A DNA stretch of 64,000 nt from Amycolatopsis iheyensis (lineage in GTDB: Bacteria > Actinomycetota > Actinomycetes > Mycobacteriales > Pseudonocardiaceae). The stretch spans positions 248,001-312,000 of the forward strand of contig NZ_JAMXQV010000003.1 in NCBI RefSeq assembly GCF_024703995.1, written 5' to 3'. Of this stretch, positions 41,013 through 49,982 are shown piece after piece; the stretch's first letter is position 1, and every line of letters begins with the position of its first letter. Made by a program: the position numbers and the translations under genes. Below the pieces are notes generated by a model. The model saw only the letters and a program-made list of their open reading frames with translations, did not search any database and was not told where the DNA came from.

Positions 41013-42941
41013 GTGCGAAGCAGAGGCCTGCGACCGCCGAGCCAGCGAATCGTGGCGGCGGTGCTGCTCGGGCTGCTCGTCGTCGCCGCGGGGCTGGCCC
41101 TGCTCCAGAAATGGCAAGGTGCGGCCTGGTGGGTGGTCGGCGGCGGAGCCGCGCTCGCCACTCTCGCCGGTGGCGCCGGGCCGCTCTGGCAACGGTGGCG
41201 CGAGCAGCGGGCAGCCGGAATCGGCGTGGTCCGGCGCAGTGTGAGCGGTGCGGGTACCACCGTGGGCGAGCTGAGCCTGGCGGACTTGCGAGTCCACGCG
41301 GCCGTCGTGGACGTCCCCTACCTGCCGCGCCCGGCGAAAGAACGCGAAGTCGGCGAACACCTGCGCGCACGCCGTCCGGTGCTGATCGTGGGACCGTCCA
41401 TGGTCGGCAAGACCCGGTTGGCCGCCGCCGTGGTCGCCCGCACCCTGCCGGACGAACCGCTTCTGCTGCCGGACACCCCCACGGCTTTGTCCGACCTCGA
41501 CAAGGCGGACGTCATCCCCGACGGGCAGGTGATCTGGCTCGACGATCTGGATCGGTTCTTCGCCGGTGGGCTGAGTGCGGGACTGGTGCGACGACTGGGT
41601 GCGTCGAACTGGCTGGTGGCGACCTTGCGGGCGCACGAATGGGATCGCTTCCAGCCCACCGATCAGCTCCGGCCGCCGGAGTGGGACGTGCTGCGCCTGT
41701 TCGAGCTGGTGGTTCTCGATCGGAGCCGCGACCGTCCCGCCGACGACGATCTGCGCAGCGCGATACCGGACGACGACCTTCGCGAACGGATCACGAGGAT
41801 CGGCATCGGGGAGTACGTCGCCGCCGCCCAACGGGTGCGCGAAAGACTCGACGTGCAGGACGACCCGCTCGGGTACGCCCTCGTCGCCGGCGCCGCGGAC
41901 TGGTCGCTGGCGGGAGGCAGGCGGCCGGTGCCGCCGCACCTGTTGCCGCGTCTCGCCGCTGCCCGGTTGACCGGTCGAAGGACAGCCGGCCTGGATGACG
42001 ACGAGAGGTATCGCGCGGCGTTCGAGTGGGCGACCCGGGAGATCAATCCGACGGTCTCGTTGCTGGAGCCCGACGACGGGGGCTACCGGGTTTACGACTA
42101 CGCCCTCGAGCACCTCGCGACCGTGAACCGAACGATTCCCACCGCCACCTGGCAGCTCGCGGTCGAGGAAATGGCCGGCGACGAACTGGTCTCCGTCGGG
42201 TACCAGGCGTCGGTGCACCACAACCTGCCCGACATCGCCGAGCAGGCCTGGACGAAAGCGGCTGCGGGCGGCAACGTCCACGCACTGCACAATCTCGGCT
42301 GGCTGCACGAAGAGCAGGACGACCTCGCCGGAGCACGGCGGTGGTATCGACGGGCAGCCGAGGCCGGCTACACCACGTCGATGTGCAACCTGGGCCTGCT
42401 GCTCCAGAAAAAAGGCGAGTTCGACGCGGCCAGAAAGCTCTATCAGCAGGCCCTCGACGCCGGCTACACCAACGCGATGCGTTACCTGGGCGGCTTGTGT
42501 GAGGACCAAGGCGACGACGCCGGTGCCGGGCAGTGGTTCCGGCGAGGTGCCGACCTGGGCGACTCGCATGCCATGAACGAACTGGGCGTGCTGCACTACC
42601 GGCGCGGCGAGCCGACGGATGCCGAACACTGGTATCGGCGGGCCGTCGGTGCCGGCCACCTCGCGGCGATGAACAACCTCGGCGTGCTGCTCGAAGAACG
42701 CGGAGACCATGCCGGGGCCGAGCAGTGGTACCGGCAAGCGCTCGACTCCGGCGACGCCAGGGTGCAGCACAACCTCGGCTGGCTGCTGATCCAGCGCGAC
42801 AGGCTGACCGAGGCCGAGCAATGGCTCCGGCAGGCCGCCGAGGCCGGTGACGCCGGTGCCATGCGCAACCTCGGCTGGCTCCTGCGTCAACGAGGAGACC
42901 AAGCCGAGGCCGAACACTGGGAGCACAAGGCCGACCTGTGA
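41013..42941 (+). CDS. Membrane-anchored P-loop NTPase with Sel1/TPR repeats
   Basis: 642 residues in three parts. Two hydrophobic segments (about 12-32 and 38-54) anchor the N-terminus. An NTPase domain follows, with Walker A GPSMVGKT (127-134) and Walker B VIWLDDLD (173-180). The C-terminal third (from about 395) is built of 36-residue Sel1-like repeats, each with the AxxNLGxLxxxxGDxxxAExWYRxAxxxG pattern. The order resembles STAND-type signalling ATPases, some of them antiphage sensors. No effector domain or partner gene is next to it. GTG 41013 follows GGAGG by 7 bases. Function unknown. Confidence 0.75.
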   Translation: MRSRGLRPPSQRIVAAVLLGLLVVAAGLALLQKWQGAAWWVVGGGAALATLAGGAGPLWQRWREQRAAGIGVVRRSVSGAGTTVGELSLADLRVHAAVVDVPYLPRPAKEREVGEHLRARRPVLIVGPSMVGKTRLAAAVVARTLPDEPLLLPDTPTALSDLDKADVIPDGQVIWLDDLDRFFAGGLSAGLVRRLGASNWLVATLRAHEWDRFQPTDQLRPPEWDVLRLFELVVLDRSRDRPADDDLRSAIPDDDLRERITRIGIGEYVAAAQRVRERLDVQDDPLGYALVAGAADWSLAGGRRPVPPHLLPRLAAARLTGRRTAGLDDDERYRAAFEWATREINPTVSLLEPDDGGYRVYDYALEHLATVNRTIPTATWQLAVEEMAGDELVSVGYQASVHHNLPDIAEQAWTKAAAGGNVHALHNLGWLHEEQDDLAGARRWYRRAAEAGYTTSMCNLGLLLQKKGEFDAARKLYQQALDAGYTNAMRYLGGLCEDQGDDAGAGQWFRRGADLGDSHAMNELGVLHYRRGEPTDAEHWYRRAVGAGHLAAMNNLGVLLEERGDHAGAEQWYRQALDSGDARVQHNLGWLLIQRDRLTEAEQWLRQAAEAGDAGAMRNLGWLLRQRGDQAEAEHWEHKADL

Positions 42942-42945
42942 AGCA

Positions 42946-43959
42946 CTACTCCCGCGCGTCGAGCACGACGCGGAACCGCGCTTCGCCGGACATCATGCGT
43001 TCGTAAGCCTTGGGCGCCTCCGACAGCGGCATGATCTCGTTGCGGCTCCGGACTCCCCGCTCGTGCGCCCACCGCAGACTGTCCTCGTTCTCGATGGCCG
43101 AACCGGTCAGCGCGCCGGTCACCGAACGCGTGCCGAAGATCAGGTCCGGGGTGCGGACCTCGATCGGGTCCGGGGCGGCTCCGACCACCAGCAGCTGTCC
43201 GCGGGTGGCGAGCCCGGCGACGAGCGGGGACATCGACGCGCCGCTCGAAGCCGTGGCGATGATCGCCGCCGCTCCGCCCAGGCGCGTCAGCTCGGCGCCC
43301 GGGTCCGTTGTCGTGCTGTCGATGTACTCGTCCGCGCCCAGCTCCGCCGCCAGCTCCGCTTTGCCGGCGCCGCGGGCGATCGCCGCCACGCGGTAGCCCA
43401 GTGTCTTGGCGTACTGGATGCCCAGGTGGCCGAGCCCGCCGATGCCCTGCACCGCCACCAGCGCGCCCGGCCGGGCGTCGGCGGTGAGCAGCGCGCGGTA
43501 CACCGTGAGCCCCGCGCACAACAGCGGTGCGACGTCGAGGGGCTGTGCGCTGTCGGGGATGCGGACCAGACCGGTGGCGCGGGCGTACGCGACTTCGGCG
43601 TAGCCGCCGTCGGTCGTGGTGCCCGTCCAGGGCTGGTCGGTGCAGTTCACGAAGTCGCCGCGACGGCAGTTTTCGCACTGGCCGCAGTGGCCGTTGAGGT
43701 AGCCGACGCCGACGTGGTCGCCGACCGCCCACGCCGTCACGCCCGGACCGGCCGCGTCGACCACGCCGACGATCTCGTGGCCGGGCACGACCGGCGCCGA
43801 CGCGTCGGCGCGCATTCCTTCCACGGCGAGCGTGTCGCTGTGGCAGACACCGCAGGCCTCGACGCGCAGCCGGACTTCGCCGGGCAGCGGGTCGCGGAGC
43901 TCGCGGTCGACCAGGGCGAACCGGCGCGTGCCGGTCACTTCGAACGCACGGTAGGACAT
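42946..43959 (-). CDS. Zinc-dependent alcohol dehydrogenase
   Basis: 337-residue medium-chain dehydrogenase, AdhP/CAD-like. The catalytic zinc ligands are in CGVCHSD and GHEIVG. The structural zinc is held by four cysteines in CGQCENCRRGDFVNC, and the cofactor fold has VAVQGIGGLGHLG. Likely oxidises primary or aromatic alcohols with NAD. Its start overlaps the stop of the flavoprotein gene upstream by 1 base (TGATG), so the two are coupled. Confidence 0.9.
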   Translation of the reverse strand: MSYRAFEVTGTRRFALVDRELRDPLPGEVRLRVEACGVCHSDTLAVEGMRADASAPVVPGHEIVGVVDAAGPGVTAWAVGDHVGVGYLNGHCGQCENCRRGDFVNCTDQPWTGTTTDGGYAEVAYARATGLVRIPDSAQPLDVAPLLCAGLTVYRALLTADARPGALVAVQGIGGLGHLGIQYAKTLGYRVAAIARGAGKAELAAELGADEYIDSTTTDPGAELTRLGGAAAIIATASSGASMSPLVAGLATRGQLLVVGAAPDPIEVRTPDLIFGTRSVTGALTGSAIENEDSLRWAHERGVRSRNEIMPLSEAPKAYERMMSGEARFRVVLDARE

Positions 43960-45320
43960 CACTGGGCTCCCAAGGGGTTCACCTGGCGATCGAGATCGCG
44001 CAGGACGTGCAGGAAAGCTTCGGAAAAGGTCGGGAACGGCTGGACGACGTCGAGCAGCACGGCCAGCGCGACGCGGGCGCGGATGGCCAGCGTGGCCTGC
44101 TGAAGCCATTCGCCGGCCTCGGGCCCGGCCGCGTACGCGCCGGTCAGCCGTTCGCCGTCGGAGACGACGGTGAGGAAGCCGGGTCGCGTGTCGTACGCGC
44201 GGGTGTAGGTCGAGGTGCGCGGGACACCGGAGAGCTGGACCGTCGCGGTGAAAGCGCCTTCGGCGGCGCCGACCGCCGCGGCCTGCGGGTCGGTGAAGAC
44301 CACCCGGGGGATGGCGTCGTAGTTCACGGAAGCGGGCCGGCCGAGGATGTTCGCGGCCACGACCCGGCCCTGGTACTCGCCGACGTGGGTCAGGTTCCAC
44401 TGCCCGGTGACGTCGCCGACGGCCCACAGTCCGTCGCCGGCCGCCATGCGCTCGTCGACCGGGATGCCGTGCGGATCCGCCTCGATGCCCACGGTTTCCA
44501 GGCCGATGCCCTCGACCCGCGGCCGCCGTCCGGTGGCGACCAGCAGCCGTTCGGCACGCAGCCGTCTGCCGTCGGGTAGGTCGAGCACGTACTCGTCGCC
44601 GTCGAGCCGGGCCGCGGTCGCGTGCTGCCCGAGGTGCAGCGCGACGCCGTCGGCGCGCAGTGCTTCTCCGACGGCCTCGCCGAGTGCCCGTGGTTCGCGC
44701 GGGAGGACGTGGCCGGCGCCGTCGACGAGGGCGACCTCGGCGCCGAGCCGGGTGAACGCCTGGGCCAGCTCGACCCCGGTCGGCCCGGCCCCGAGCACGA
44801 GCAGCCGGCGGGGGATCTCCCGGGCGCCGGTCGCTTCCCGGTTGGTCCACAGCCCGGGCAGCTCGCGCAGGCCGGGTACGGGCGGGATGACGGGTGCGGA
44901 GCCGGTCGCGACGACGATGTGCTCGGCGGTGTACTCCTTCCCGCCGACGGCGACGGTGTGCGGTCCGGCGAGCCGGCCCTCGCCCCGCAGCACCTCGATG
45001 CCGGTGTCGCGGGCCCATTTCTCGGCGCCCGCGTCGTCGTAGGACGAGACCATGAAGTCGCGCCACGCCAGCGCGGCGGCGGCGTCGGGCCGGCCGGTGA
45101 CCGCCTCGCGGGCACCCGGGACGTCGCGGGCGGCGGCCAGCGCTTCGCCGGGCCGCAGCAGGGTCTTCGACGGGATGCACGCCCAGTAGGAGCATTCGCC
45201 GCCGAGCAGCTCCCGTTCGACGACGGCGACCCGCCGGCCACCCGCGGCGATCGCGGCCGCGGTGTGTTCGCCCGGCGCGCCACCGCCGAGGACGATGGCG
45301 TCGAAATCGCGGTGAGCCAT
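43959..45320 (-). CDS. Flavoprotein disulfide-reductase-like oxidoreductase
   Basis: 453-residue class I pyridine-nucleotide-disulfide oxidoreductase. FAD motif LGGGAPGEHTA is near residue 11, a CxxxxC redox pair in GECSYWACIPSKTL, NAD motif VLGAGPTGVE, and FAD motif AVGDVTG. In glutathione- and mercuric-reductase relatives the C-terminus has an HPTxSE histidine-glutamate pair; here it reads FPTFSE, so the histidine is missing. This suggests a reaction other than classical disulfide reduction. Coupled to the alcohol dehydrogenase. Confidence 0.85.
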   Translation of the reverse strand: MAHRDFDAIVLGGGAPGEHTAAAIAAGGRRVAVVERELLGGECSYWACIPSKTLLRPGEALAAARDVPGAREAVTGRPDAAAALAWRDFMVSSYDDAGAEKWARDTGIEVLRGEGRLAGPHTVAVGGKEYTAEHIVVATGSAPVIPPVPGLRELPGLWTNREATGAREIPRRLLVLGAGPTGVELAQAFTRLGAEVALVDGAGHVLPREPRALGEAVGEALRADGVALHLGQHATAARLDGDEYVLDLPDGRRLRAERLLVATGRRPRVEGIGLETVGIEADPHGIPVDERMAAGDGLWAVGDVTGQWNLTHVGEYQGRVVAANILGRPASVNYDAIPRVVFTDPQAAAVGAAEGAFTATVQLSGVPRTSTYTRAYDTRPGFLTVVSDGERLTGAYAAGPEAGEWLQQATLAIRARVALAVLLDVVQPFPTFSEAFLHVLRDLDRQVNPLGAQ

Positions 45321-45350
45321 GATTCCTCCTTTCGGGGCAGTCGGCCGGGC

Positions 45351-45923
45351 TCAGGCGTCCTGGTGCTGCGCCATGTACTGGGCGTACCAGGTCGGCCACT
45401 GCTCGTCGTACTTCCCGGTTTCCTTCTCGTGCTCGCCGTGCGCGGCCGCGGCCTCGCGCAGCGCGGCTTCGAGCTGCTGCGTCGAGCCGTACGTCACGCC
45501 GTCGACCCGGCCGGGCAGCCGCGTCGTGATCTCCTGCAGCTGCCAGGTGTTCCCGTCCGGGTCGCTGAACGACGCGAACGAGGAGTAGGTGCCGCGGTCG
45601 GGGTGCACACCGGGGGCGAACGCGCCGGTTCCGTCGCGGTGGAACACCTCGCTGACGTCGACGCCGTGGCCGGCGAGCTCGGCCCGGGCGGCCTCGATGT
45701 CGTCGACGACGAGGTAGGTGTTGCGCACCGCGCCCGGGGTGGCGTCGGTGATGCCGGTGCCGAAGTGCACCGAGGCCGCCGACCCCGGCGGGGTCAGCTG
45801 GACGATCCGCGAGGCGCCGAAGACGATGTCGGCGTCCTCGCGCCAGCCGAGGGTCTTGTAGAAGTGCTTGGTCCGGTCGACGTCGGTGACGGGCAGGACC
45901 ACGACTTCGAGCTTCATGTCCAT
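45351..45923 (-). CDS. VOC-family (glyoxalase/bleomycin-resistance-like) protein
   Basis: 190 residues. A VOC unit at 1-125 begins VVLPVTDVDRTKHFYKTLGWRED and ends FSDPDGNTWQLQEI, the latter carrying a metal glutamate. It is followed by a helical tail of about 55 residues ending in WPTWYAQYMAQHQ. AAGGAG lies 8 bases before the chosen ATG 45923; a second ATG is two codons in. Close in type to proteins annotated as glyoxalase; substrate unknown. It lies 30 bases upstream of the flavoprotein and may share its transcript. Confidence 0.82.
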   Translation of the reverse strand: MDMKLEVVVLPVTDVDRTKHFYKTLGWREDADIVFGASRIVQLTPPGSAASVHFGTGITDATPGAVRNTYLVVDDIEAARAELAGHGVDVSEVFHRDGTGAFAPGVHPDRGTYSSFASFSDPDGNTWQLQEITTRLPGRVDGVTYGSTQQLEAALREAAAAHGEHEKETGKYDEQWPTWYAQYMAQHQDA

Positions 45924-46021
45924 GATCGGAACTCCTTTTCTTGGTTCGTTCGCCATCACAGTGGTCCTCTCGCGGGCCCTTCGCCCCCGTGAGACACCCT
46001 GGTCCGCCCCGGGGACCGCGC

Positions 46022-46027
46022 TAGGGT
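46022..46027 (+). promoter_or_regulatory. -10 box of the LAL regulator gene
   Basis: TAGGGT ends 8 bases before the ATG at 46036, with no ribosome-binding site, so a leaderless transcript is predicted. No clear -35 element is seen. Confidence 0.45.
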
Positions 46028-46035
46028 TCCGGTTC

Positions 46036-48753
46036 ATGCGGGATCCGGAGCTGGTCGGCCGTGGTGCCGAGCTCGCCGCGCTAGACGGCGCGCTCGCCGC
46101 GGCGCGGACCGGGCACAGCCGCGTGCTGGTGGTGCGGGGCGAGGCGGGGATCGGCAAGACCGCGCTCCTGGAGCACGTCGCCGCGCACGCGGCCGGCTTC
46201 CGGGTGGCGCGGACCGCGGGGGTCGAGTCCGAGCGCGAGCTGCCCTACGCCGGCCTGCACCAGCTCTGCGTCCCCTTCCTCGACCGGCTCGAGCACCTGC
46301 CGGTCCCGCAGCGCAGGGCGCTCGGCACCGCGTTCGGCCTGACCGTGGGCGAGCCGCCGGCGGAGTTCCTGGTCGGGCTGGCGGTGCTGACCCTGCTCGC
46401 CGGGGTCGCCGAGGACCGGCCCCTGGTGTGCTTGGTCGACGACGCGCAGTGGCTCGACCGGGTGTCGGCGCAGACCCTGGCGTTCGTCGCGCGGCGGCTG
46501 CTGGCCGAGCCGATCGCCCTGGTGGTCGCGGTGCGCGAGCCCGCGGAGCAGCTCGACCTGGCCGGGCTGCCGGAGCTGACGGTCCGCGGCCTCGGCGAAG
46601 CGGCCGCCGGCGCGTTGCTGGACTCGGTGCTCAAGGGGCCGCTGGACGTCCGGGTGCGCGACCGGATCGTCGCCGAAACCCGCGGCAACCCGCTCGCGCT
46701 GGTCGAGCTGCCCCGGTTCTGGACCGCCGCCGAGCAAGCCGACGGGCTCTTCCGCCCGGACGGCGACGCGCTGGCGGACCGTCTCGAGCGGTGCTTCCAC
46801 CGGCAGCTCGCCCCGCTGCCGCCGGACACCCGCCGGCTGCTGCTGATCGCGGCCGCGGAACCGCTGGGTGACGCGACCCTGCTCTGGCGCGCGGCCGGCG
46901 AGCTCGGGCTGGGCGCGGACCCGGCGGCGGCCGCGGCGGCGACCGGGCTGATCGAGTTCGGCCCGCGGGTCCGCTTCCGGCACCCGCTGGTGCGTTCGGC
47001 CGTTTACCGGTTCGCCTCGGCCCCGGAGCGGCAGGAGGTGCACCGGGTGCTCGCGGCGGTCACCGATCCCGCCCTCGACCCGGACCGGCGGGCGTGGCAC
47101 CGCGCGCGGGCGACCGTCGCCCCGGACGAGAGTGTCGCGACCGAGCTGGAGTGCTCCGCCGGGCGGGCGCAGGCCCGGGGTGGCCTGGTCGCCACCGCGG
47201 CGTTGCTGGAGCAGGCGGCGACGCTCACGCCCGATCCGGCCCTGCGGGCCCGCCGCGAGCTGGCGGCCGCCCGGGCGAAACGCGGCGCGGGCGCGCTCGA
47301 AGCGGCGCTGGGCCTGCTGGGCGCGGCCGACGCCGGGCCGCCGGATCCGGCGCGGGACGCCGAGGCCGGCCGCCTCCGCGGGCAGATCGCGTTCGACCAG
47401 CGGCGTGGGCGCGACGCGGCGGAGCTGCTGGTGCGCGCCGCCGGATCCCTCGACGGCGTCGAGGCTCGCGAGACGTACCTGGAAGCGCTCGGCGCCGCCA
47501 TGTGGGCCGAGTCCGGCGTCGCCGAGGCGGCGCGGGCGGCTCCGGCGGCCCGGGTGCCACCGACCGCCGTCGACCTGGTCCTCGACGCGCTCGCGACCCG
47601 GCTCACCGACGGCTACGCGGCCGCGGCCCCGCGGATGACCGCGGCGGTCGACGCCGTCCGCGCGCTGGCCGTCGAGGAGGAAAACACCGCGCATGTGCTG
47701 TGGCTGCTGGGTAACCGGGCGGGCGGAACCCTCGCGACCGAGCTGCTCGACTACGCCGCCGGCCGTGAGCTCGCCGAGCGGCAGGTGCGGCTGGCCCGCG
47801 ACACGGGGGCGCTCGTCCAGCTGCAGTTCGCCCTCAACTTCCTGGCCAACCACGAGCTGCTGGCCGGCGACCTGACCGCGGCGCAGGCGTTCGTCGAGGA
47901 GGACCGGCTGCTCGCCGAGGCCACCGGAGGCCGCCCGATCGGGTACAGCGCGATCCTGCTCGCCGCCCTGCGCGGCCGGGACGCGGCCGCGGAGATCGCG
48001 ACAGCGGCGGCGGCCGCGACCGAACGGGGCCAGGGCCGGGTCGTGCGGTGGGCCGGCTACGCGCAGGCCGTGCTGGCCAACGGCCTCGGCGACCACGAGA
48101 CCGCCCGCGACGCGGCTCACCGGGTGTTCGCGCACGACACGGTCGGCCACCAGGCCCTGGCGACGGCGGAGCTGGCGGAAGCGGCGTCCCGGACCGGCGA
48201 CGGCGACCTGGTCACGGCGGCGCTGGACCGGATGTCCGAACGGGCCCGCGCGACCCCGACGGCGTGGACCCGAGCCCTCGAAGCCCGCTTGCGGGCACTG
48301 GCGGGCTTCACCCCCGCCGAGTGCTACGCGGAATCGATCGCGCTGCTCGCCGGCACCCCGTTGCGCGTCGAGCTGGCCCGGGCCCACCTGCTGTTCGGCG
48401 AATGGCTCCGCCGCGAGGGGCGCCGGGTAGACGCCCGCGAACACCTGCGCACGGCCCACGTCATGACGTCGGAGATGGGGCTGGAAGCATTCGCGGACCG
48501 CGCGCGCCGCGAGCTGCTGGCCACCGGCGAAACGGCCCGCAAGCGCTCGGCCGGGACCACCGAGGAGCTGACCCCGCAGGAGTTCCAGATCGCCCGCTTG
48601 GCGCGTGAGGGGTTGTCGAACCCCGAGATCGGGACGAGGCTGTTCCTGAGCCCGCGCACGGTCGAATGGCACCTGCGCAAGGTGTTCGGCAAGCTCGCGA
48701 TCAGCTCACGGCGACAGCTGCGCGAAGCGGTTTTCGACGTGGCGGGCACCTGA
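46036..48753 (+). CDS. LAL-family LuxR regulator
   Basis: Large ATP-binding LuxR-type regulator of 905 residues. The AAA/STAND domain begins with VGRGAELAALD, Walker A GEAGIGKT (35-42), and a Walker B-like VCLVDDAQWLD near residue 135. A long helical TPR-like middle follows. The C-terminal helix-turn-helix (about 840-900) reads LTPQEFQIARLAREGLSN, then RTVEWHLRKVFGKL. LAL proteins often activate secondary metabolism or carbon use; the targets here are unknown. The SDR-like gene 34 bases downstream may be one. Confidence 0.92.
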   Translation: MRDPELVGRGAELAALDGALAAARTGHSRVLVVRGEAGIGKTALLEHVAAHAAGFRVARTAGVESERELPYAGLHQLCVPFLDRLEHLPVPQRRALGTAFGLTVGEPPAEFLVGLAVLTLLAGVAEDRPLVCLVDDAQWLDRVSAQTLAFVARRLLAEPIALVVAVREPAEQLDLAGLPELTVRGLGEAAAGALLDSVLKGPLDVRVRDRIVAETRGNPLALVELPRFWTAAEQADGLFRPDGDALADRLERCFHRQLAPLPPDTRRLLLIAAAEPLGDATLLWRAAGELGLGADPAAAAAATGLIEFGPRVRFRHPLVRSAVYRFASAPERQEVHRVLAAVTDPALDPDRRAWHRARATVAPDESVATELECSAGRAQARGGLVATAALLEQAATLTPDPALRARRELAAARAKRGAGALEAALGLLGAADAGPPDPARDAEAGRLRGQIAFDQRRGRDAAELLVRAAGSLDGVEARETYLEALGAAMWAESGVAEAARAAPAARVPPTAVDLVLDALATRLTDGYAAAAPRMTAAVDAVRALAVEEENTAHVLWLLGNRAGGTLATELLDYAAGRELAERQVRLARDTGALVQLQFALNFLANHELLAGDLTAAQAFVEEDRLLAEATGGRPIGYSAILLAALRGRDAAAEIATAAAAATERGQGRVVRWAGYAQAVLANGLGDHETARDAAHRVFAHDTVGHQALATAELAEAASRTGDGDLVTAALDRMSERARATPTAWTRALEARLRALAGFTPAECYAESIALLAGTPLRVELARAHLLFGEWLRREGRRVDAREHLRTAHVMTSEMGLEAFADRARRELLATGETARKRSAGTTEELTPQEFQIARLAREGLSNPEIGTRLFLSPRTVEWHLRKVFGKLAISSRRQLREAVFDVAGT

Positions 48754-48787
48754 GGCTCGACCGGTCGTGGGGAACGGAGCTGCCGAC

Positions 48788-49510
48788 ATGACGAACCTGG
48801 CCGGACAGAAGGTCGTGCTGATCGGCGGCAGCGCCGGCATCGGCTTCGAGACGGCGCGGCTGGCGCGGGCCGAAGGCGCCGAAATCGTGCTCACGGGCCG
48901 ATCACCGGACAAACTCGAGAAGGCGGCGGCCGAGCTCGGCGGGCACAGCACGGCGGCGTTCGACGCCTCGGACGCTTCCGCGGTCAAGCAGTTCTTCGGC
49001 ACGTTGCCCGGCACGATCGACCACGTGCTGGTCACCGCGGGCGGCCCGCACTACGGGCCGTTGCTGGAGATGAGCGCCGAGGAGGTGCGGACGGCGGTCA
49101 GCGACCACATCGTGGTGTCCCTGGAGATCGCCCGCCACGCGGCCCCGAAGATGCGCCCGGGCGGGACGATCCTGCTGATGGGTGGCACCGGAGGCCGGCG
49201 CGTCGGCCATGGCTTGGGCATCGTCTCGGCCGCGACGGCCGCGTTGCCGCCGTTCACCGCCGCCCTCGCGCTCGAACTGGCGCCGGTCCGGGTCAACCTG
49301 ATCGCAGCCGGCTTCGTCGACACGCCGCTGTCGGCGAAGCTGTTGGGGGACAAGCTGGAAGACCGCCGAGCCGAGCTGCGGGACCGGCTCCCGATCGGCC
49401 GCGTGGTGGGGCCGGCCGACGTCGCGGCCCTGGCGGTGCACTTGATGACGAACACCGCGCTGACGGGCGCGACCTACGACATCGACGGCGGGCAGCAGTT
49501 CGTCTTCTGA
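48788..49510 (+). CDS. SDR-fold protein lacking the catalytic Tyr/Lys
   Basis: 240 residues with an intact Rossmann motif (IGGSAGIGFETAR) and SDR C-terminus (ATYDIDGGQQ). Where classical SDRs have YxxxK, the aligned segment IVSAATAAL offers valine and threonine, so the usual proton relay is gone. VTAGG replaces NNAG. It may reduce by another mechanism, bind cofactor as a sensor, or be inactive. ATG 48788 is chosen because GGAG precedes it by 8 bases. Confidence 0.75.
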   Translation: MTNLAGQKVVLIGGSAGIGFETARLARAEGAEIVLTGRSPDKLEKAAAELGGHSTAAFDASDASAVKQFFGTLPGTIDHVLVTAGGPHYGPLLEMSAEEVRTAVSDHIVVSLEIARHAAPKMRPGGTILLMGGTGGRRVGHGLGIVSAATAALPPFTAALALELAPVRVNLIAAGFVDTPLSAKLLGDKLEDRRAELRDRLPIGRVVGPADVAALAVHLMTNTALTGATYDIDGGQQFVF

Positions 49511-49520
49511 GCGCCGTACA

Positions 49521-49982
49521 TCAGCGCGGCCCAGAGTTCGGGAAGCTGCTCCTGATCCGGCGGCGCTCAAGGGCGTACGACAGCGCGTTGACCACCAAGG
49601 CAACGCCGGCAACGGCCGTCTGCGGGCCCCGCCACCGGGGCGGCGCGGTCTCCCCGGCGGCCGGCCGGGCGTGGTCGAACAGTGCCGTGCCCGGGTACAG
49701 GGTGGCCGACAGCTGCGTGATCCAGTAGATCGACGCCGCCGCCGTCGTCACCTGCAGGCGTGCCTTCGTCCACGGGCCGCGGTGGCCCCAAAGCAGGTAG
49801 GTCGCGGCCGCGCCGAGCACCGCTCCGGTGCTCATCGTCTGCGCGTTGTGGAACTTGGCGTGCGGCGGCCATTCGGGGTTGTGGATGTGGGTTTCGTTCC
49901 AGTCGAAGCGGTACGAGCCACACGCCGACCACAGCGAGCTGAGCGTGAGCAGGACCTTGCCGGTGCTGATTTCCCCGCTCAT
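49521..49982 (-). CDS. Small integral membrane protein
   Basis: 153 residues with four predicted hydrophobic segments and a conserved-looking polar stretch THIHNPEWPPHAKFHNAQTMS between the first two. This resembles a DUF6640-type family, but no function is known. Its ATG at 49982 overlaps the stop of the NmrA-like gene upstream (ATGA), so they are co-translated. Confidence 0.7.
   Translation of the reverse strand: MSGEISTGKVLLTLSSLWSACGSYRFDWNETHIHNPEWPPHAKFHNAQTMSTGAVLGAAATYLLWGHRGPWTKARLQVTTAAASIYWITQLSATLYPGTALFDHARPAAGETAPPRWRGPQTAVAGVALVVNALSYALERRRIRSSFPNSGPR

Noticed and set aside
41013..42941. Complete antiphage defence system
   Set aside because: No nuclease, protease, TIR or other effector is fused or adjacent; kept only as a possibility.
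46081..48672. 863-codon frame antisense to the LAL regulator
   Set aside because: Composition artefact; the sense strand has Walker and LuxR motifs throughout.
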